Source: Bacteroidales bacterium UBA1756
Lineage (GTDB): Bacteria; Bacteroidota; Bacteroidia; Bacteroidales; WCHB1-69
Assembly: GCA_002314795.1 (NCBI GenBank)
Contig: DCHI01000024.1
Coordinates: 1-51,537 of the forward strand
Reading direction: 5' to 3'
Length of the DNA: 51,537 nucleotides
Position 1 is the first letter of the stretch. Every line of letters starts with the position of its first letter. Shown here in pieces: positions 7,301-15,763 of this stretch. Both the position numbers and the translations under genes were made by a program. The notes below the pieces were generated by a model. The model saw only the letters and a list, made by a program, of their open reading frames with translations. It was not told the DNA's origin and did not search any database.

Positions 7301-7346
7301 ACTTTACTTTACCGGACACTAATATTTCCTTTCAAAAAATGGCATA

Positions 7347-7380
7347 AAAAAAGAAGACTAACTTTCATTAGTCTTCTTTT
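7347..7380 (-). terminator. Rho-independent terminator of tRNA-Asp
   Basis: The stem AAAGAAGACTAA / TTAGTCTTCTTT has a short CTTTCA loop. On the minus strand it lies just after the tRNA-Asp 3' end and is followed by a T-run. Confidence 0.75.
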
Positions 7381-7386
7381 CAAGGG

Positions 7387-7461
7387 CGGGCCGGACGAGG
7401 CTCGAACTCGCGACCCCATGCGTGACAGGCATGTATTCTAACCAAACTGAACTACCGGCCC
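7387..7461 (-). tRNA. tRNA-Asp (GTC)
   Basis: The minus strand folds as a full cloverleaf. GGGCCGG and CCGGCCC form the acceptor stem, the anticodon loop is CTGTCAC with anticodon GTC, and the T-arm is GCGAGTTCGAGCCTCGT. CCA is not encoded. A -7 box TATTTTTG lies upstream at 7484-7491 and a terminator follows. The gene forms the boundary between the accessory island and the core genes. Confidence 0.95.
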
Positions 7462-7483
7462 TTATTGTCTCGATTGGAGATTG

Positions 7484-7491
7484 CAAAAATA
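7484..7491 (-). promoter_or_regulatory. -7 promoter box of tRNA-Asp
   Basis: The minus strand reads TATTTTTG (TAnnTTTG), 23 bases upstream of the tRNA 5' end. The 7462-7624 spacer holds nothing else clear. Confidence 0.6.
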
Positions 7492-7624
7492 CGCTTTTTT
7501 CAATTTGTGTCAACCCCTTTTGAATATTTTTTTATTATTTTTTTCTACGCTGAAAATCAATTATTTATCATTGATTTTGGAATAAAAAATCGGAATTTTG
7601 CTGCCCTTTTGCGAATTATAGCAT

Positions 7625-8761
7625 TTATTTTTCGGAGTTTTTAGCGCAATTGATGACAATTTCAGCTGCTCGGGAGGACGCGCCTCGCCCACCCAAACGT
7701 GCCAAAAGGGCTTCATAATCCCTCGTCATTTTCTCTTTCGTCACCGAATCATCCAATATTTTGTCCAATTCCACTTTCAGACGCTCCTTCGTCAGGTCCT
7801 GCTGGATGAGCTCGGTGACGACCGGCGCGTCCATCACCAAATTCACCAACGAAATGTAACGGATGGTGTCTTTTGCCACCGCCTTGGCAATCTGGTACGA
7901 AATGGCGCTGGTACTGTAACAAACCACCTGCCGCGTGCCCAAGATGGCCGTCTCCAACGTGGCCGTCCCCGAAGTCACCAAAGCCGCCTCCGCATTCAAA
8001 ACCAACGGATAAGCACTCCCGGAAACCGTCTTCACGCCCGTCCGAACCATATAAGTATCATAAAGCTCCTTCGGTAACCACTTGACCGTGGAGACAACAA
8101 ATTGATACTGAGGATAATCGTTCACTACTTGCAACATTGTCGGGAGAATCTTGGTGATTTCCTGTTTCCGACTTCCCGGAAGGATGGCGATAATGGGACG
8201 TTCATCCAAACCATTGTTTTGACGGAAATTTTTCACGTCGTCACTTTCACGAATGGTTTCATCAATCGCATCCAACAGCGGGTGCCCGACAAAATCCGCC
8301 TCGTAACCATATTTTTTATAGAAATCTTTTTCAAACGGAAGAATCGGCATCACGTGGTCGCAACAACGTTTGATTTTGTGGACGCGGCCGGTTTTCCACG
8401 CCCAAATTTGAGGAGATATGTAATAGACCACCTTGAATCCCTGCGACTTGGCCCAGTCCGCAATACGCAAATTGAACCCGGGATAATCCACCAATACGAC
8501 GACATCGGGACGAAATTGCAGAATATCTTTTTTACAAAAAGCAAGATTTTTCAAAATCGTACGAAGGTGCAAAGCCACCTCAACGAAACCCATAAACGCC
8601 AAGTCACGATAGTGTTTCACAATTTCACCCCCCTGCGCCGCCATCAAATCACCGCCCCAACAACGGAACTGCGCCTGTGAGTCCTGTTTGGCAATCTCTT
8701 TCAACAAATTGGAAGCGTGCAAATCCCCTGAGGCCTCACCCGCTATCACATAATATTTCAT
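7625..8761 (-). CDS. lpxB: Lipid-A-disaccharide synthase
   Basis: A 378-residue LpxB, which joins UDP-2,3-diacylglucosamine and lipid X to make the lipid A disaccharide at the inner membrane. The N-terminus MKYYVIAGEASGDLHASNL is the family hallmark, so the ATG at 8761 is chosen over an upstream in-frame start at 8812. Other conserved stretches are DYPGFNLR, YYISPQIWAWK, VGHPLLD and ILPGSRKQEI. It is the last gene of the long minus-strand operon that starts at the M4 protease and follows a PorV/PorQ-family gene by about 50 bases. Confidence 0.97.
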   Translation of the reverse strand: MKYYVIAGEASGDLHASNLLKEIAKQDSQAQFRCWGGDLMAAQGGEIVKHYRDLAFMGFVEVALHLRTILKNLAFCKKDILQFRPDVVVLVDYPGFNLRIADWAKSQGFKVVYYISPQIWAWKTGRVHKIKRCCDHVMPILPFEKDFYKKYGYEADFVGHPLLDAIDETIRESDDVKNFRQNNGLDERPIIAILPGSRKQEITKILPTMLQVVNDYPQYQFVVSTVKWLPKELYDTYMVRTGVKTVSGSAYPLVLNAEAALVTSGTATLETAILGTRQVVCYSTSAISYQIAKAVAKDTIRYISLVNLVMDAPVVTELIQQDLTKERLKVELDKILDDSVTKEKMTRDYEALLARLGGRGASSRAAEIVINCAKNSEK

Positions 8762-8815
8762 AACAAAATGATTTTCAACTATTTTTAATAATAATTTCTT
8801 TTCAAAAAGCAAGAA

Positions 8816-9913
8816 TTATTTTGCCCGCTTTTTAAAACTGTCAATGCCCACCTTCAAAGAAAAGACGTGAGAATATTGGGCAATCGAAAGATTTCCGATA
8901 TCGGTGAGCGCATAATCAATAGTAACTATCTTCTTGATACACACTCCGATGCCCAGATTGATTTGCAAAGTGGTGCGTTTTTTTCCATCGAAATCGGCTT
9001 CCTGTTGGAGATTCCCGATTCCCGCACGAATGGCAACGATTCGTTTATAGGCGAACTCCATTCCAAAATGCGGATCCATACTTAGGACATTGCTGCGAAT
9101 GAGCGTGTTCCGTTTGCCGTCGAACGTACAGTCAAAATCAAGGGCGAAAGTCGCATTGAAACCTTTGCCCAATTCCACATATTTGGCCGCACCAATCAAC
9201 AATTTAGGGAGAGTGAGTTCCAAGGAGTTTTTCGGAATCTCGTTTCCCGTCTGTTGGAAAACCTCCACCACGCGGTCAGTCAGGTGGTAGCTCCACGCAT
9301 TGAAAGTGGAGGTCGCGTCACGAAGGTTAGCCCCGACGTGCCAACCTTTTGTCACATAATGAACGCCCACGTCCAAACCAAAACCCCACGAACCGGCAAA
9401 ATCGCCTACGGTACGACGAAGGATTTTGACATTCCCTCCCACCGATAATCCGGCAATCTGACGGAAGTTGTGTGCATAACTTAGAAGGACGGCATTGTCG
9501 GCAGAGGAAAAATAGGAGATTCTGTCATAGTCAATATTCCCCTGATTGTCAATCAGTTCCGTCGTATTCATAATATTATCCACACCAAAGCGGATATAGG
9601 AAACGGCAACGGTAGAAGTGGAGTCGATTTGGTAAGCGATGCCACCGTAATCATACTTGGCGATGCCGGCAAAATACTCCGCGTGCATCAAAGCCAATTC
9701 GTGCTTTTTGGTCATTTGCGACAAACAGGCGGGGTTCCAGTACGCCGCCGTGACGTCATTAGCGATGGAGGTCATCGTGTTCGACATCGCCAGTCCCCTC
9801 GCACCAAGTCCCAACGAAAGGAACTCATTGCTGTACTTGGCCGTCTGCCCGAAAGCGGAAGGGAAAGCAATCAGCAACACGAATGCGATGAGAATGGCCC
9901 GTCTTCTATTCAT
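8816..9913 (-). CDS. PorV/PorQ-family outer membrane beta-barrel protein
   Basis: A 365-residue protein with a signal peptide (MNRRRAILIAFVLLIAFPSAFGQ). Its N-terminal motif, LGLGARGLAMSNTMTSIANDVTAAYWNPACL, is typical of the PorV/PorQ (UPF0164) group of FadL-like barrels. Alternating hydrophobic strands continue to the C-terminus. It is distinct from the clear porV and porQ in this window and is a third member of the family. Its ATG overlaps the DUF748 gene stop, so the two are coupled, and it precedes lpxB. It may act in outer membrane assembly or in handling T9SS cargo, but this is inference. Confidence 0.8.
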   Translation of the reverse strand: MNRRRAILIAFVLLIAFPSAFGQTAKYSNEFLSLGLGARGLAMSNTMTSIANDVTAAYWNPACLSQMTKKHELALMHAEYFAGIAKYDYGGIAYQIDSTSTVAVSYIRFGVDNIMNTTELIDNQGNIDYDRISYFSSADNAVLLSYAHNFRQIAGLSVGGNVKILRRTVGDFAGSWGFGLDVGVHYVTKGWHVGANLRDATSTFNAWSYHLTDRVVEVFQQTGNEIPKNSLELTLPKLLIGAAKYVELGKGFNATFALDFDCTFDGKRNTLIRSNVLSMDPHFGMEFAYKRIVAIRAGIGNLQQEADFDGKKRTTLQINLGIGVCIKKIVTIDYALTDIGNLSIAQYSHVFSLKVGIDSFKKRAK

Positions 9914-12128
9914 CTTTGACTTTCACGTTAAATGAAACCACCGTCTTGCCTTTCGGCGGAGTTTTTTCACCCAACGGCATCAGCTCAATGCGGTCAACTG
10001 AAATGCCTTGCGTTGACAACACACTTATAATCTGCTGATTACGTTTGTCGATATTGGCATTGATTTTTGCATCCAACTCGGCCACGTCATACAAGGCGAC
10101 ACATTTTTTATAAATATCGCCAACGACCGGACTGTCAAGCAAACGTCCATCCACGTACTCCTCAAAATGCGGGTCACGATCTTGCGTTGCAACAACGGCA
10201 TTAAAGAGAGCTTCGTCGGCAAGTCCCATCTGACGGCAAAAATCCATTTTAGCGGCAAAGGTAGCGTACGCAGCACGATTCTCCTCCCAATTCAAAGACT
10301 GTTGCACTTGCAAAATCAGTTCCGATTTTTCATTCAGAACCTCGGCAATTTTGTTCAAATGGTCATCGGCTTCACTACCTAAGCCGTTGGGACGAATATC
10401 GTACAAAATATCGGCAAAAGTATCAGGTGATTTTCCTAAATTTTTAAGAATCAAGTCAATAGGAGCAGCTGCAATCTTCACAATGAAATTGCAAAGGGTT
10501 TTGAAGATGATCTTTCTATACGAGAAATTCGGGGAACTAAGGTCGCCCTGGACGGGAAGGTCGAAGGCAATCTTTCCTTTACGGTCGGCAAGCACATAAA
10601 CCGCCGCACGCAACGGAATGTTGAACTCTTTCGGGGCATTCTTAATCTTCTTATCAACCACACAATTGTAAATGTCAAGACGATTATTACTTACAATATT
10701 ATTATTAACGATGCTACTGTGGTCTGCAAAAGAGAGGACGCCATCACTAATCGGATGTGCCAGATAATGAACACTATACGGAGAAATGTTTTTCAGTTTG
10801 AAATTTTTCAAAAGCACACCGATTTTTTGATTGGTCAAATCAGCCAGATTTCCGTCCCAGTTGGCAGTAAGTTGCCCCGTCTCAGCGACGAGCGCGCTGA
10901 CTTTCACCGAAATAGGACCATTCATTTTGAAATTCTTTGTTTCAAAATCCAAATTGGTAATCGGAATGCTGACGGGTTCACGGAGCGTGTGGTCATTGTA
11001 TGTAAAACTTGAGTTTTTCAAAGATAACTCACTGATTACAAAATCCATCGGAGCGGAGGAAGCCGTTTGCGATGAAGTGTCCGAAGCCGTTTCTTTCGAA
11101 TCACTGGAAGCCGACGGTTCGTCCGAAGCGAGCAGCCAATCCAGCGTATTGCCATTATTGGCAATATCATAGATGAAATTGGCGCCTTTCAATTCTATTT
11201 TATTGAAATGGAAAACGTTTTCTTTAACATCAATCTTATTGATATCCACTAACATATCACCGATTTTTGCAAACGTTTTTCCTTCATTTTTCGCTTCCGT
11301 GGCAAAAACATCTTGAAGACGAATCGTTCCGTCGGCCACGATTTCCAAAATGTGGTCGAGATTACCGACGACGTTCAAATCGGTTGACAGTTTTCCACCA
11401 AACTCACCCAGATTAACAAACCCCTTGACGTAGGGTTCAACGGACGAAATATCGAACTTGTTCAACTTGACATTCAGATTGTACGAGTTGGTTTCCAAGG
11501 CATACAACATCTTGACAGTCAGGCCACCGCCGTTGTCAAACTTGAGGTTGAGCCCGACGTCGGTATCTTCGTTGGTAAAATAAATTCGCGGGATGGCAAC
11601 GGCCAAGTCATTGAATTTAAAGCAACTGCCGACAGCCAAGTCACGATAGACGGCATCTCCATCTTGCAGGGTGATATTCTGCAAGTCGATGACCCACGTG
11701 CTGGGTTCGTCATCTTCCTCTTTCGGTTCGTCGGACTTGTAGAATTCGATGATGTCGGTAAAATTGAAGCGGTCGCCATTTTGCAAAACCACGACGTCCG
11801 GAGCGACGAGGGTGATTTCTGTCAGGCGTACCGTCTTGGAAATCAGTTTCCAAACGTTGGCGTTCACGCGGAGCATTTTGAAAGTGACAAAGACATCTTT
11901 GTCGTTTTCTTCCAATGCCTTGAAGCCCTCAATCGTCACCGTACCTGTAAAAAGATTGATACGGAGATCGTCCATCGTGACGACGCGGTTGCAAAGTTCC
12001 TTACTGTGTTTTTCAATATAATGATGGGCGATGGGCGAAATCAGCACGGCCACCAAAAGGAAGAGGGCGACGAGCGACCCGACCACGATTAAAATGATTT
12101 TAACCGGTTTCTTCAATTTGAATTTCAT
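9906..12128 (-). CDS. DUF748 / AsmA-like envelope protein
   Basis: A 740-residue protein with one N-terminal membrane anchor (about 8-32) and a long periplasmic region. VVTMDDLRINLFTGTVTIEGFK and repeated LKNxSFTYND-type segments identify DUF748, part of the AsmA/TamB-like group thought to help lipid or outer membrane protein transport. A Ser/Ala-rich linker lies near residue 350. An upstream TTG at 12140 is in frame, but the ATG at 12128 overlaps the nadC stop as ATGA and is preferred. The C-terminus resembles an OmpA-like helical region (NANIDKRNQQIISVLSTQGI followed by VDRIELMP). It is co-transcribed with nadC and the PorV-like gene. Confidence 0.85.
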   Translation of the reverse strand: MKFKLKKPVKIILIVVGSLVALFLLVAVLISPIAHHYIEKHSKELCNRVVTMDDLRINLFTGTVTIEGFKALEENDKDVFVTFKMLRVNANVWKLISKTVRLTEITLVAPDVVVLQNGDRFNFTDIIEFYKSDEPKEEDDEPSTWVIDLQNITLQDGDAVYRDLAVGSCFKFNDLAVAIPRIYFTNEDTDVGLNLKFDNGGGLTVKMLYALETNSYNLNVKLNKFDISSVEPYVKGFVNLGEFGGKLSTDLNVVGNLDHILEIVADGTIRLQDVFATEAKNEGKTFAKIGDMLVDINKIDVKENVFHFNKIELKGANFIYDIANNGNTLDWLLASDEPSASSDSKETASDTSSQTASSAPMDFVISELSLKNSSFTYNDHTLREPVSIPITNLDFETKNFKMNGPISVKVSALVAETGQLTANWDGNLADLTNQKIGVLLKNFKLKNISPYSVHYLAHPISDGVLSFADHSSIVNNNIVSNNRLDIYNCVVDKKIKNAPKEFNIPLRAAVYVLADRKGKIAFDLPVQGDLSSPNFSYRKIIFKTLCNFIVKIAAAPIDLILKNLGKSPDTFADILYDIRPNGLGSEADDHLNKIAEVLNEKSELILQVQQSLNWEENRAAYATFAAKMDFCRQMGLADEALFNAVVATQDRDPHFEEYVDGRLLDSPVVGDIYKKCVALYDVAELDAKINANIDKRNQQIISVLSTQGISVDRIELMPLGEKTPPKGKTVVSFNVKVKDE

Positions 12129-12967
12129 AAGTTTTCGCAAAATTTCAAGCTAAGGTCAAGACTTTTAATATGATGCGTCAAGGCACCTACGGAAATAAAA
12201 TCGACGCCGGTTTCAGCATACTGGCGAAGGGTCTGTTCGGTAATGCCACCGGAGGCTTCGGTTTCATACTTCCCATCAATGATTTTCAATGCTTCGCAAA
12301 TTTCCGGAACGGAGAAATTGTCCAACATAATGCGGTCAACGCCGCCGTGCGCCATCACGCGCTTCACGTCGTCAAGTGAACGGGTTTCAATTTCGATTTT
12401 CAGGTCCAGATTCCGCTCCTTCAAATAGGCGTGCGTCCGGTCGATGGCTTTTTCAATGCCGCCAGCAAAGTCAATATGGTTGTCTTTCAGCATCACCATA
12501 TCGAAAAGTCCGAAGCGGTGATTTTCAGCCCCGCCCACCTTCACGGCGTATTTTTCAAAGTAACGCATATTCGGCGTGGTTTTGCGGGTATCGAGAATGG
12601 TGGTTTTCGTACCTTTCACCATCTCCACATAGCGATGGGAGGATGTCGCAATCCCGCTCATCCGTTGCATAAAATTCAGGACGGTACGTTCGGCTGTCAG
12701 CATACTTTGCACGGAGCCGGTAATTCGGAACGCGATGTCGCCTTTTTTAATGACATCCCCGTCGTGAAGAATCTGCTCCATCCGGATTTCGGGATCGATG
12801 ATTCGCAATACATCCTTTGCGACCTCAATACCAGCGATGATACCATCTTCTTTTACAAGAAGTTGCATCGAACCCTGATGTTTTTTATCAATACAAGAAA
12901 GGGAGGAATGGTCACCATCACCTACATCCTCCAAAATACTCTGCCGTATGATTTCTTCTCTCGTCAT
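12125..12967 (-). CDS. nadC: Nicotinate-nucleotide pyrophosphorylase (carboxylating)
   Basis: A 280-residue quinolinate phosphoribosyltransferase, converting quinolinate and PRPP to nicotinate mononucleotide in NAD synthesis. LDTRKTTPNMRYFEKYAV and NHRFGLFDMVMLKDNH carry the conserved substrate-binding Arg, Lys and His residues, and EASGGITEQTLRQYAETGVD is the phosphate-binding end. Length is normal. nadA and nadB are not in the window. It sits between the META lipoprotein gene (2-base gap) and DUF748 (4-base ATGA overlap). Confidence 0.97.
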   Translation of the reverse strand: MTREEIIRQSILEDVGDGDHSSLSCIDKKHQGSMQLLVKEDGIIAGIEVAKDVLRIIDPEIRMEQILHDGDVIKKGDIAFRITGSVQSMLTAERTVLNFMQRMSGIATSSHRYVEMVKGTKTTILDTRKTTPNMRYFEKYAVKVGGAENHRFGLFDMVMLKDNHIDFAGGIEKAIDRTHAYLKERNLDLKIEIETRSLDDVKRVMAHGGVDRIMLDNFSVPEICEALKIIDGKYETEASGGITEQTLRQYAETGVDFISVGALTHHIKSLDLSLKFCENL

Positions 12968-12969
12968 AA

Positions 12970-13395
12970 CTACTCGTTTTTCGGAAGTGCCTTAAAACGA
13001 AGGACTTCATTGTTCTTAACGCGGACAATCAAAACATCGCCGACAATGACGTAATTATTGATTTGGCTTTTCAATGCTTTAGAAAAATCTTTTTCCACCG
13101 TCATATTGTCACACAATTTCTTAGTGGAACCGCGATATTCGATGCTAATATTCTCTTTATTAACGATGTAAGAACCGAAGAAGCTGTTACAACCGAGAGA
13201 ACCGGAGAAGGAACCGTCCGGAGCAAACACGATAAAAGGAGTTTCGGGCGACTCTTCAATTTCCTTGCAATCAATGTAGGTCAATTGCCATTTGGTTTCA
13301 CAAAGAGGTGAATTGGTAGAGGTCGTTTTTTGTTCAGTTTTGCAAGAAAAAGCGCAAACCGTCAGTGCGACGAAAAACAAAATCAGTTTTTTCAT
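12970..13395 (-). CDS. META-domain (HslJ-like) lipoprotein
   Basis: A 141-residue exported protein. MKKLILFFVALTVCAFSCK is a lipoprotein signal peptide with the lipobox cysteine at about residue 18. The start at 13395 is chosen because an upstream in-frame start would bury this signal. TKWQLTYIDC, then FIVFAPDGSFSGSLGCNSFFGSY, match the META domain, named for HslJ/META proteins. The role is unknown, possibly envelope stress. It follows engB by about 10 bases in the operon. Confidence 0.8.
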   Translation of the reverse strand: MKKLILFFVALTVCAFSCKTEQKTTSTNSPLCETKWQLTYIDCKEIEESPETPFIVFAPDGSFSGSLGCNSFFGSYIVNKENISIEYRGSTKKLCDNMTVEKDFSKALKSQINNYVIVGDVLIVRVKNNEVLRFKALPKNE

Positions 13396-13405
13396 AACAA
13401 TTATT

Positions 13406-14017
13406 TTATTGATTTTGAGAATGATACATTTCACAGATTTCTTCAATATAATTCAAAAGTTCATCACGGCCTGTTGTATTTTCCGCCGAAGTGAGAAAAA
13501 ATGGCGGGAGTTCTTCCCACGTTTCAAGCATTTTTTCTTTAAATGTGGCCACATTTTGACCAACTTTTGATTTTGATATTTTGTCCGTCTTGGTAAAAAC
13601 GACGGAAAACGGGATTCCATTTTCACCCAGCTTATTGATGAAAGCGATGTCATTGGCTTGTGGTTCGAGGCGGGAGTCCACTAAAACGAACACCAACTGG
13701 AGGTTTGGCCGGAGGTTAAGATAATTGTCAATCATTCCAACCCACTTCTCACGCATCGTCTTTGAGATTCCGGCATAACCATAACCGGGCAAATCCACCA
13801 AGAACCAGTTGTCATTGATTACAAAATGATTGATGGTCTGTGTTTTTCCTGGTTTGGAAGAAGTTTTTGCCAACCCCTTGTGGTTAGTCAACATATTGAT
13901 GAGGGAAGATTTTCCCACATTGGAACGGCCAATGAAAGCAAATTCCGGGAAATCGTCGGTTGGACATTTGCGCCAATCGACGACACTTTGCAAATAAGTA
14001 GCTTTTTTTATAATCAC
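13406..14017 (-). CDS. engB: Ribosome biogenesis GTPase EngB (YsxC/YihA)
   Basis: A 203-residue TRAFAC GTPase. G1 is GRSNVGKSS (about 30-38), G3 is DLPGYGYA, G4 is TKTD and G5 is TSAENTTG. EngB helps the large ribosomal subunit mature. The ATG overlaps the glsB stop by four bases, so the two are coupled. Length and motifs are normal. Confidence 0.97.
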   Translation of the reverse strand: MIIKKATYLQSVVDWRKCPTDDFPEFAFIGRSNVGKSSLINMLTNHKGLAKTSSKPGKTQTINHFVINDNWFLVDLPGYGYAGISKTMREKWVGMIDNYLNLRPNLQLVFVLVDSRLEPQANDIAFINKLGENGIPFSVVFTKTDKISKSKVGQNVATFKEKMLETWEELPPFFLTSAENTTGRDELLNYIEEICEMYHSQNQ

Positions 14018-14943
14018 TTTCTTCTTCTTTGGTAAGTATTGATATGTCTGTTTATTTTCTTTTCGTACATATCCTTGATTGTCAAAAGGATAGCAATTTC
14101 CTCAACTTCACCGAATTCCTCGTTGGCGGAGGCGCCGAAATATTGCATCGTAGAGGAGAGGGACATATACGCCTTAATTAACGGCGGGATAGTGGTTTTT
14201 ATTTCTAAAATATTTTGGTTTAAGATTTTAAAATCTTCAGCAACCGTTCCGGCGGTAAAAATCTCCTTTAATGGCTTTTCCGACTTTTGTGTCGGGTGGA
14301 AGGGCTCTATCAAGGAAGCATCCCCGGGAAAATATTTCTCCAAGAAATTAAGAATCAAATTTCGGGCCAACCGATTGTAACTGTTGTACATCGTCATTTT
14401 ACCGAAGAAAAACTCCTGTTCCGGATAATCAACGATCAGGGTTCCCAAGCCATCCCACATATTGTCCAGGGAGAAGAGTCCCAAGCGGGAATTGGCAGTA
14501 GCCTGATACTTTGGTTGGACGAAACTGCGTCCAAGTTCGATACTCTTTTGCCACTGATTATCAATGAATTTACGAGAAAACTTAAACAATTTGGAACAAG
14601 GAGTGTGCGGATAGCCGTTTTCGTCCAAAGGGACATCGCAACCTAGAATAAACCGGTAGGCGCTGACAATTTCCTGGTCATTTTCATTCCAAACAATCAG
14701 TTGCTTAAAAGGGTTTTCCCCGAGATCATATTCGTCAATATCGACTTTGTTTCCCGTTCCTCCGCCTGCCGTCCGGAAGGTAAACTCACGCAAGCGCCCA
14801 ATCTCCTGCATAACATTCGGAGCATTGTTGGCATCAACCATATATATGTCATTGCCGACCGCGTTGGTTTTTCGCAAAAAACGCTCTTCGGTCAACTCCG
14901 ACTTAATAAGTTTTCTATCAATTGGTTTTATAATGTTTTCCAT
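14014..14943 (-). CDS. glsB: Glycine-lipid N-acyltransferase GlsB
   Basis: A 309-residue GNAT-fold acyltransferase of the OlsB/GlsB group (Acetyltransf_5). GlsB of Bacteroides makes N-acyl glycine from an acyl-carrier thioester. REFTFRTAGGGTGNKVDIDEYD and FSRKFIDNQWQKSIELGRSFVQPKYQ match the family. The upstream ATG at 14964 lies within glsA; the ATG at 14943 follows the glsA stop by one base and is preferred. Pairing with a PlsC-like partner next door matches the known glsB/glsA arrangement. The product should be membrane glycine lipids. Confidence 0.85.
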   Translation of the reverse strand: MENIIKPIDRKLIKSELTEERFLRKTNAVGNDIYMVDANNAPNVMQEIGRLREFTFRTAGGGTGNKVDIDEYDLGENPFKQLIVWNENDQEIVSAYRFILGCDVPLDENGYPHTPCSKLFKFSRKFIDNQWQKSIELGRSFVQPKYQATANSRLGLFSLDNMWDGLGTLIVDYPEQEFFFGKMTMYNSYNRLARNLILNFLEKYFPGDASLIEPFHPTQKSEKPLKEIFTAGTVAEDFKILNQNILEIKTTIPPLIKAYMSLSSTMQYFGASANEEFGEVEEIAILLTIKDMYEKKINRHINTYQRRRK

Positions 14944-14944
14944 A

Positions 14945-15760
14945 CTATTCTGCTCGGAGGGCATAGGTCTGGTCTTTCAACCAGGCAGCCCATTCCTTGT
15001 TATCTTTTTCTTCTGTAAATACTTTGTAAGATATTGGTTTGCCAAATGTTACTTGTAAATTATTACCTTTTTGGCGATACATTTCATCCACCAAATAGAG
15101 CATTTCGATATTAAATTTGATTCCGATTTTTTTTCTGAAACGGGACAAATTGTAAAAGAAGTTGCTGTTTTTTCCATCAAAAAAAGCCGGAACGATGTCT
15201 CTTTGATACTGTTTGGCCTTGGTGATGATGGTCTGTTTCCATTCCAAATCGCGGATGACGCCACCTTTTTGCTTCCGAGAGCAAAGCCCAGCGGGGAAAT
15301 AGATAATCAAATCGTCCGAAGCGAACGTTTCGTTGAGCATATTCACCGCATTCCGATCCATACTTCCGTGCTTGTTGATAGGAATAAAGACACCTTCCAT
15401 CGGCTTGACGTTCATCAGCAAGTCGTTGACTGGGAACTTAATGTCGGAACGATATTGTCCCATCAAACTAACATAGCACATACCGTCCAAGCCCCCCAAC
15501 GGGTGATTGGAAACGATGATGTAACGACCTGTCTTGGGGATGTTTTCTTCATTTTTAACCGAAAGCGTTGTCCCCAACATTTTTACGACATTGGTGGCAA
15601 AATCGAGCGGGTTGTCGTCGCTATGAACAGCCAGAAATTCGTTCATTTCCTCCTGATGAATCGTACGTTTCAACCAACGGAAAACGAACTTGGGAATTCT
15701 TCCGTACCATTTCGGGCTTTTAGCCGCAACTACCTTTTCAACATCGATACTAAATGCCAT
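14945..15760 (-). CDS. glsA: Glycine-lipid O-acyltransferase GlsA (PlsC family)
   Basis: A 271-residue lysophospholipid-acyltransferase-like enzyme. The acyltransferase motif is NHPLGGLDGM (about 84-93); EGVFIPINKHGSMDRNAV and IYFPAGLCSRK are motifs II and III. GlsA adds the second acyl chain to the N-acyl glycine made by GlsB. The two genes are adjacent and coupled. The start at 15760 follows the M4 protease stop by 3 bases. Confidence 0.85.
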   Translation of the reverse strand: MAFSIDVEKVVAAKSPKWYGRIPKFVFRWLKRTIHQEEMNEFLAVHSDDNPLDFATNVVKMLGTTLSVKNEENIPKTGRYIIVSNHPLGGLDGMCYVSLMGQYRSDIKFPVNDLLMNVKPMEGVFIPINKHGSMDRNAVNMLNETFASDDLIIYFPAGLCSRKQKGGVIRDLEWKQTIITKAKQYQRDIVPAFFDGKNSNFFYNLSRFRKKIGIKFNIEMLYLVDEMYRQKGNNLQVTFGKPISYKVFTEEKDNKEWAAWLKDQTYALRAE

Positions 15761-15763
15761 CTT

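Noticed and set aside
1..7461. A full integrative element using tRNA-Asp as attachment site
   Set aside because: No integrase and no copy of the tRNA 3' end was found to the left within the window. The left edge may be outside it, so only a hotspot is proposed.
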